Source: Serratia surfactantfaciens
GTDB lineage: Bacteria > Pseudomonadota > Gammaproteobacteria > Enterobacterales > Enterobacteriaceae
Assembly (NCBI RefSeq): GCF_001642805.2
Contig: NZ_CP016948.1
Span: 2,170,001 to 2,234,000 of the forward strand
Direction: 5' to 3'
DNA: 64,000 bases
Positions 60,657 to 64,000 of this stretch are shown here, in pieces; the first letter of the stretch is position 1; each line of letters begins with the position of its first letter. The notes beneath the pieces are model-generated. The model was not told where the DNA came from and searched no databases. It saw only the letters and a program-made list of their open reading frames with translations. Position numbers and translations under genes: made by a program.

Positions 60657-60986
60657 TCAGGACAGTTTGAGGATCACCATCCCCGCCAGCAACAGCGCCA
60701 GGCCGACCCAGCCTTTGGCGTTTAACCGCTGACCGAACATGATCCAGCCCGCAGCGATAGTGGCGGCGATACCGAAACCGCCCCACAGCGCATAAGCGAT
60801 CGACAGATCGATGCCCTTTACCGCCTGCGCCAGCGCGCTGAACGCGCCGAGTACCGACAGCAGCGACAACAGCCCCAACCAAATTTTACGGAAGCCGTCC
60901 GACATCTTCAGGAAGATGTTGGCGACGATTTCCAACACGATCGCCAGACCCAGGAACCCGATGTGGTACAACTCAAACTGTTGCAT
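60657..60986 (-). CDS. mdtI: Spermidine export protein MdtI
   Basis: SMR-family membrane protein with four helices and 109 residues, the E. coli length, from the ATG that has GAGGTG upstream. It overlaps the end of mdtJ by 14 bases; a GTG three codons earlier lies inside the ribosome-binding site and is rejected. The conserved SMR glutamate is in [14 protein letters not shown]. MdtI and MdtJ act as a heterodimer to export spermidine. Confidence 0.95.
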   Translation of the reverse strand: MQQFELYHIGFLGLAIVLEIVANIFLKMSDGFRKIWLGLLSLLSVLGAFSALAQAVKGIDLSIAYALWGGFGIAATIAAGWIMFGQRLNAKGWVGLALLLAGMVILKLS

Positions 60987-61341
60987 GGTTGTCACCTCGC
61001 GGGCTGACCTGTTTTCGCTCTTTGCGGGTGCCGGATTTCACCAACATGATGCCGGCGATCAGCGTCGCCAGACCCAGCACCTTCAGCACAGAGATTGGCT
61101 CGTCGAACCACAGCACGCTGAACAGGGTGATGAACAGAATGCCGATCCCTTCCCACAGCGCATAGGCCACGCCCAGCGCTACGCGTTTTACCGCGACAGA
61201 CAGCAACACGTAAGACGCGGTAATCATCACATACATCACGATATGCCCGCTCATGCCGCCATTGACGCTGGCGTATTTCATCGACAAGGTGCCGATGATT
61301 TCGGTCATGATGGCCAAACCTAAAAAGATCCAATAAATCAT
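60973..61341 (-). CDS. mdtJ: Spermidine export protein MdtJ
   Basis: Partner of MdtI: SMR protein of 122 residues with four helices; the essential glutamate is in [17 protein letters not shown] near residue 13. GGGAG lies seven bases before the ATG. The hydrophilic tail ([15 protein letters not shown]) resembles E. coli MdtJ. A long leader with a small ORF precedes it. Confidence 0.96.
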   Translation of the reverse strand: MIYWIFLGLAIMTEIIGTLSMKYASVNGGMSGHIVMYVMITASYVLLSVAVKRVALGVAYALWEGIGILFITLFSVLWFDEPISVLKVLGLATLIAGIMLVKSGTRKERKQVSPRGDNHATV

Positions 61342-61541
61342 AATTTTTCTCCCAAACGGCGAATAACGCGCGCCAAGGCATATTTATCCCGATTTATCTC
61401 GTCAAACGGCCGCCGTGCGGCGCGCAAGACGCAGAGATCCCTGGGGATAAACTGACCCAAACGCAAAAAGAATGTTTGCCCGGCTGAACGATAGCGTGAA
61501 GGCGTAAGCCCGCTACCTGCACCGGTTAAGGGAGAAAGACG

Positions 61542-61640
61542 CTATAGCTCGCTGCACCAGTGATGCTCACTGGCAAGGATCGCAGACAGGAAGAGTTGGC
61601 AAGTAGAGGTTCTGAGGGTAGTTCCGTTAATAGTCATCAT
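61542..61640 (-). CDS. Candidate leader peptide ORF of the mdtJI mRNA (MdtU-like)
   Basis: A minus-strand frame of 32 residues begins with two ATG codons and ends TAG, about 200 bases before mdtJ. The peptide is Ser/Thr-rich with a short hydrophobic centre (CQLFLSAILASEHHWCSEL). AGAG lies about eight bases upstream. In E. coli a short upstream ORF, mdtU, is reported to be needed for spermidine control of mdtJI; position and size agree, but I cannot compare the peptide sequences. Confidence 0.5.
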   Translation of the reverse strand: MMTINGTTLRTSTCQLFLSAILASEHHWCSEL

Positions 61641-61814
61641 AATAGTTCTCTATTATCAGCCGCACACCGTGCGATTTGCCCAATATCCTCATAAAAGTAA
61701 AATTTTCAACTGAGATATTTTTACCACAGCCAAAATAAGAAAGCAAACTGCCGTTTTCATAAAAAAGCAGAAAAAAACGGGTTAAAAATAATAAAGTTAA
61801 TTGCAATGAAAATT

Positions 61815-61843
61815 AAAAAAGGCCCAACGGAGCGTTGAGCCTT
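61815..61843 (-). terminator. Rho-independent terminator of eda
   Basis: On the minus strand AAGGCTCAACG / CGTTGGGCCTT with a CTC loop, followed by a T-run. Confidence 0.9.
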
Positions 61844-61893
61844 GAGATAATCCAGGATGTGCAAATAAGCGCCAACCTCAGGCGCGGCGCGGG

Positions 61894-62535
61894 TTACGAC
61901 GCGGCGCCGCTGACGGCATTGCGCGCCAGTTCGGTGATGCGCGCGTAGTCGCCGCTGTCGAGCGCGTCCGCCGGCACCAGCCAGGAGCCGCCGATGCAGA
62001 GCACGCTTTTCAGCGCCAGATAATCGCGATAATTGTTCGGCGTAATGCCGCCGGTCGGGCAGAAACGCACCTGCGGGAACGGACCGCCGATCGCCTGCAG
62101 CGCCTTCACTCCGCCGTTGGCTTCCGCCGGGAAGAATTTGAACTCGCGCAGGCCGTAATCCATCCCCTGCATCAGTTCAGAAACGGTGCTGATGCCCGGA
62201 ATAAGCGGGATCGTCCCCGCCGTCGCCGCCTGCAGCAAGGCTTCGGTCAACCCCGGGCTGATGGCGAACTGCGCCCCCGCCTCAGTCACCTCCCGCAGCT
62301 GCTGCGGATTGATCACCGTACCGGCGCCGATGATCGCCTCCGGCACCTCTTTAGCGATAGCGCGAATCGCCTCCAGCGCACAGGCGGTGCGCAACGTCAC
62401 CTCCAGCACCCGCACGCCCCCGGCAACCAGCGCTTTCGCCAGCGGAACCGCCTGTTCCAGCTTGTTGATCACGATAACCGGCACCACCGGTCCCGCCGTC
62501 AGGATCTGTTCGGCGCTGGTTTTCCAGTTTTTCAT
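61894..62535 (-). CDS. eda: KHG/KDPG aldolase
   Basis: Cleaves 2-keto-3-deoxy-6-phosphogluconate to pyruvate and glyceraldehyde-3-phosphate, and 4-hydroxy-2-oxoglutarate. 213 residues from the ATG with GGAGAAA upstream, equal to E. coli. The Schiff-base lysine is in [13 protein letters not shown] and the catalytic glutamate in [14 protein letters not shown]. It is downstream of zwf with a terminator between; edd, which lies between them in E. coli, is absent here. Confidence 0.97.
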   Translation of the reverse strand: MKNWKTSAEQILTAGPVVPVIVINKLEQAVPLAKALVAGGVRVLEVTLRTACALEAIRAIAKEVPEAIIGAGTVINPQQLREVTEAGAQFAISPGLTEALLQAATAGTIPLIPGISTVSELMQGMDYGLREFKFFPAEANGGVKALQAIGGPFPQVRFCPTGGITPNNYRDYLALKSVLCIGGSWLVPADALDSGDYARITELARNAVSGAAS

Positions 62536-62651
62536 CGTTATTTCTCCATTACTCGCGGTTAACAATGGCACGCCCCTGCCACAGGGTTCCGCGCAAACGC
62601 GCGGACGCCGGCCGTACCGTAAGTGATGTGGCCCACGCGCAGATCGCAGGT

Positions 62652-62681
62652 AAAAAAAAGCCGGCAGACAGGCTGCCGGCA
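62652..62681 (-). terminator. Rho-independent terminator of zwf
   Basis: On the minus strand GCCGGCAG-CCTGT-CTGCCGGC followed by eight T residues, eight bases past the zwf stop. Confidence 0.93.
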
Positions 62682-62688
62682 TTGCGCA

Positions 62689-64000
62689 TTACTCGAACTC
62701 GTTCCAGGAACGGCCGTCGCGGGTGATCATCGCCACCGAGGCCACCGGCCCCCAGGTGCCCGCCTGATAAGGCTTAGGCGCTTCGTTGTCGGCTTTCCAC
62801 GCGTCCATGATGGAGTCGACCCACTTCCAGGCCTCTTCCACTTCATCACGGCGCACGAACAGCGCCTGGATGCCGCGCATGGTCTCCAGCAACAGGCGCT
62901 CATAGGCGTCCGCCACGTGCTCCTGGTTGAAGGTTTCCGAGAAGCTCAGATCCAGCTTGGTGGTCTGCAAGCGGTGCTTGTGATCCAGCCCCGGCACCTT
63001 GTTCAGCACCTGAATTTCGATGCCTTCGTCCGGTTGCAGACGGATGGTCAGCTTGTTCTGCGGCAACTGCTGATACGAGTCGCTGAACAGGTTAAGCGGC
63101 GGGTTTTTGAAGTACACCACCACTTCCGAACATTTGGTCGGCAGACGTTTACCGGTGCGCAGGTAGAACGGCACCCCGGCCCACTGCCAGTTGTCGATAT
63201 CCACGCGGATGGAGACGAAGGTTTCGGTGCTGCTGCTCTTGTTCGCCCCCTCTTCTTCCAGATAGCCCGGCACTTTCTTGCCCTGGACGAAGCCGGCGGT
63301 GTACTGACCGCGCACGGTGGTTTCCCGGACATTGGTCTGATCGATGCGGCGCAGCGAACGCAGTACCTTGACCTTCTCGTCGCGGATGCGGTCGGTGGTC
63401 AGATCCGCCGGCGGCGACATGGCGATCATGGTCAGGATCTGCAGCAGGTGGTTCTGGATCATGTCGCGCATCTGGCCGGCCTGGTCGAAGTAACCCCAGC
63501 GCCCTTCGATGCCCACCTCTTCCGCTACGGTGATCTGCACCGAGTCGATGGTGCGGTTATCCCAGTTGGACGCGAACAGCGAGTTGGCGAAGCGCAGCGC
63601 CAACAGGTTCAACACCGTCTCTTTACCGAGATAGTGGTCGATACGGTAAACCTGGGACTCATTGAAGTACTCAGCCACCTGATCGTTGATCACGCGGGAG
63701 GACGCCAGATCGGTGCCCAGCGGTTTCTCCATCACCACACGCGCCGGCTCGTGGTTCAGCTTGGCTTCGCCCAACCCTTTGCAGATGGCGCCGAAGGTGC
63801 TTGGCGGCATAGCGAAGTAGTTGATGGTGGTGCGGTGCTTCTGATCCAGCATTTTACCCAGTTTGGTAAAGTTCTTGCTGTCGTTGACGTCCAGGTTGCA
63901 GAAGTCCAGGCGCGCGCTCAGCGTGGCCCAGAGTTCGTCATCCAGTTTTTCCTTCATGAAGGTGCCAAGCGCTTCCTTGACCACTTCGGTATAGGCTTTT
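62689..64000 (-). CDS. zwf: Glucose-6-phosphate 1-dehydrogenase (5' partial)
   Basis: First enzyme of the oxidative pentose phosphate pathway, makes NADPH and 6-phosphogluconolactone. The frame stays open to the window edge; about 437 of about 490 residues are present, so the N-terminal NADP motif is missing. The active-site signature RIDHYLGKETVLNLLALRF and the substrate-site EKPLGTDLASS are present. The C-terminal GTWGPVASVAMITRDGRSW is nearly identical to E. coli. Confidence 0.98.
   Translation of the reverse strand, partial: KAYTEVVKEALGTFMKEKLDDELWATLSARLDFCNLDVNDSKNFTKLGKMLDQKHRTTINYFAMPPSTFGAICKGLGEAKLNHEPARVVMEKPLGTDLASSRVINDQVAEYFNESQVYRIDHYLGKETVLNLLALRFANSLFASNWDNRTIDSVQITVAEEVGIEGRWGYFDQAGQMRDMIQNHLLQILTMIAMSPPADLTTDRIRDEKVKVLRSLRRIDQTNVRETTVRGQYTAGFVQGKKVPGYLEEEGANKSSSTETFVSIRVDIDNWQWAGVPFYLRTGKRLPTKCSEVVVYFKNPPLNLFSDSYQQLPQNKLTIRLQPDEGIEIQVLNKVPGLDHKHRLQTTKLDLSFSETFNQEHVADAYERLLLETMRGIQALFVRRDEVEEAWKWVDSIMDAWKADNEAPKPYQAGTWGPVASVAMITRDGRSWNEFE

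Larger units (their letters stand above)
61342..61893. other. 552-bp region between mdtJ and eda
   Basis: It contains the mdtJI leader with the candidate leader ORF (61542-61640), an AT-rich part likely to hold the mdtJI promoter (about 61650-61800) and the eda terminator (61815-61843). No larger gene is supported. Confidence 0.6.

Overview
The window is a stretch of enterobacterial chromosome, almost certainly from Serratia (S. marcescens or a close relative). The backbone follows the Escherichia order adhE-tdk-hns-galU-rssBA-ychJ-purU-tRNA-Tyr, then xthA/nudG/topB/selD/ydjA/sppA/ansA/pncA, msrB-gapA-yeaD-mipA-yeaGH, dadAX, ycgB-fadR-nhaB-dsbB, ycgNML-minCDE-rnd-fadD, and finally yoaAB, mdtJI, eda and zwf. 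Serratia-like traits are a secreted GH18 chitinase of the ChiD type, a UDP-glucuronate module beside galU, a lytic transglycosylase between ycgM and ycgL, mnmH placed between selD and topB, and zwf next to eda without edd. Both ends cut genes: adhE lacks its N-terminus and zwf lacks its N-terminus. I saw no insertion sequence, prophage, integrase, CRISPR array or rRNA.

Layout. 1-7.5 kb: fermentation (adhE), thymidine salvage, H-NS and UDP-sugar supply (galU-ugd-epimerase). 7.7-11.2 kb: RpoS turnover adaptor rssB, rssA, ychJ, purU. 11.3-12.05 kb: a stringent-type promoter driving two tRNA-Tyr genes followed by 174-bp tandem repeats carrying the tRNA 3' end. 12.2-24.5 kb: LOG-family protein, DNA repair (xthA, nudG), the overlapping selD-mnmH-topB-ynjH operon, sppA, ansA, pncA and chitinase. 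24.5-32.2 kb: msrB, CRP-linked gapA, yeaD, mipA, and the PrkA-type kinase operon yeaGH behind a good sigma54 promoter. 32.3-36.3 kb: an accessory patch of small, mostly membrane proteins, including an unmistakable GhoT/OrtT-type toxin with no GhoS beside it. 36.3-47.3 kb: exonuclease, MFS pump, dadAX, zinT with a Zur box, ycgB, fadR, nhaB, dsbB. 47.3-58.2 kb: a candidate small RNA with an ArcZ-like seed, a lipid A/aspartyl hydroxylase, ycgNML, minCDE, rnd, fadD with a FadR operator, slp, tsaB. 58.2-64 kb: yoaA, yoaB, mdtJI with an upstream leader ORF, eda, zwf.

How the genes connect. Several lie in the stationary-phase and stress circuit: rssB controls RpoS stability, yeaGH and ycgB act together in nutrient stress, and the sRNA candidate carries the ArcZ sequence that pairs with rpoS mRNA. 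fadR and its target fadD are both in the window. selD makes selenophosphate for mnmH, which is translationally coupled to it.

The main new items are non-standard genes: the orphan OrtT-like toxin (34575-34751), the ArcZ-seed sRNA (about 47677-47746), the tRNA-like repeat element after the tRNA-Tyr pair (11793-11906), the 32-codon leader ORF ahead of mdtJI (61542-61640) and the 32-residue membrane peptide at 32810-32908. Comparisons with E. coli proteins and RNAs are from memory; no search was run.
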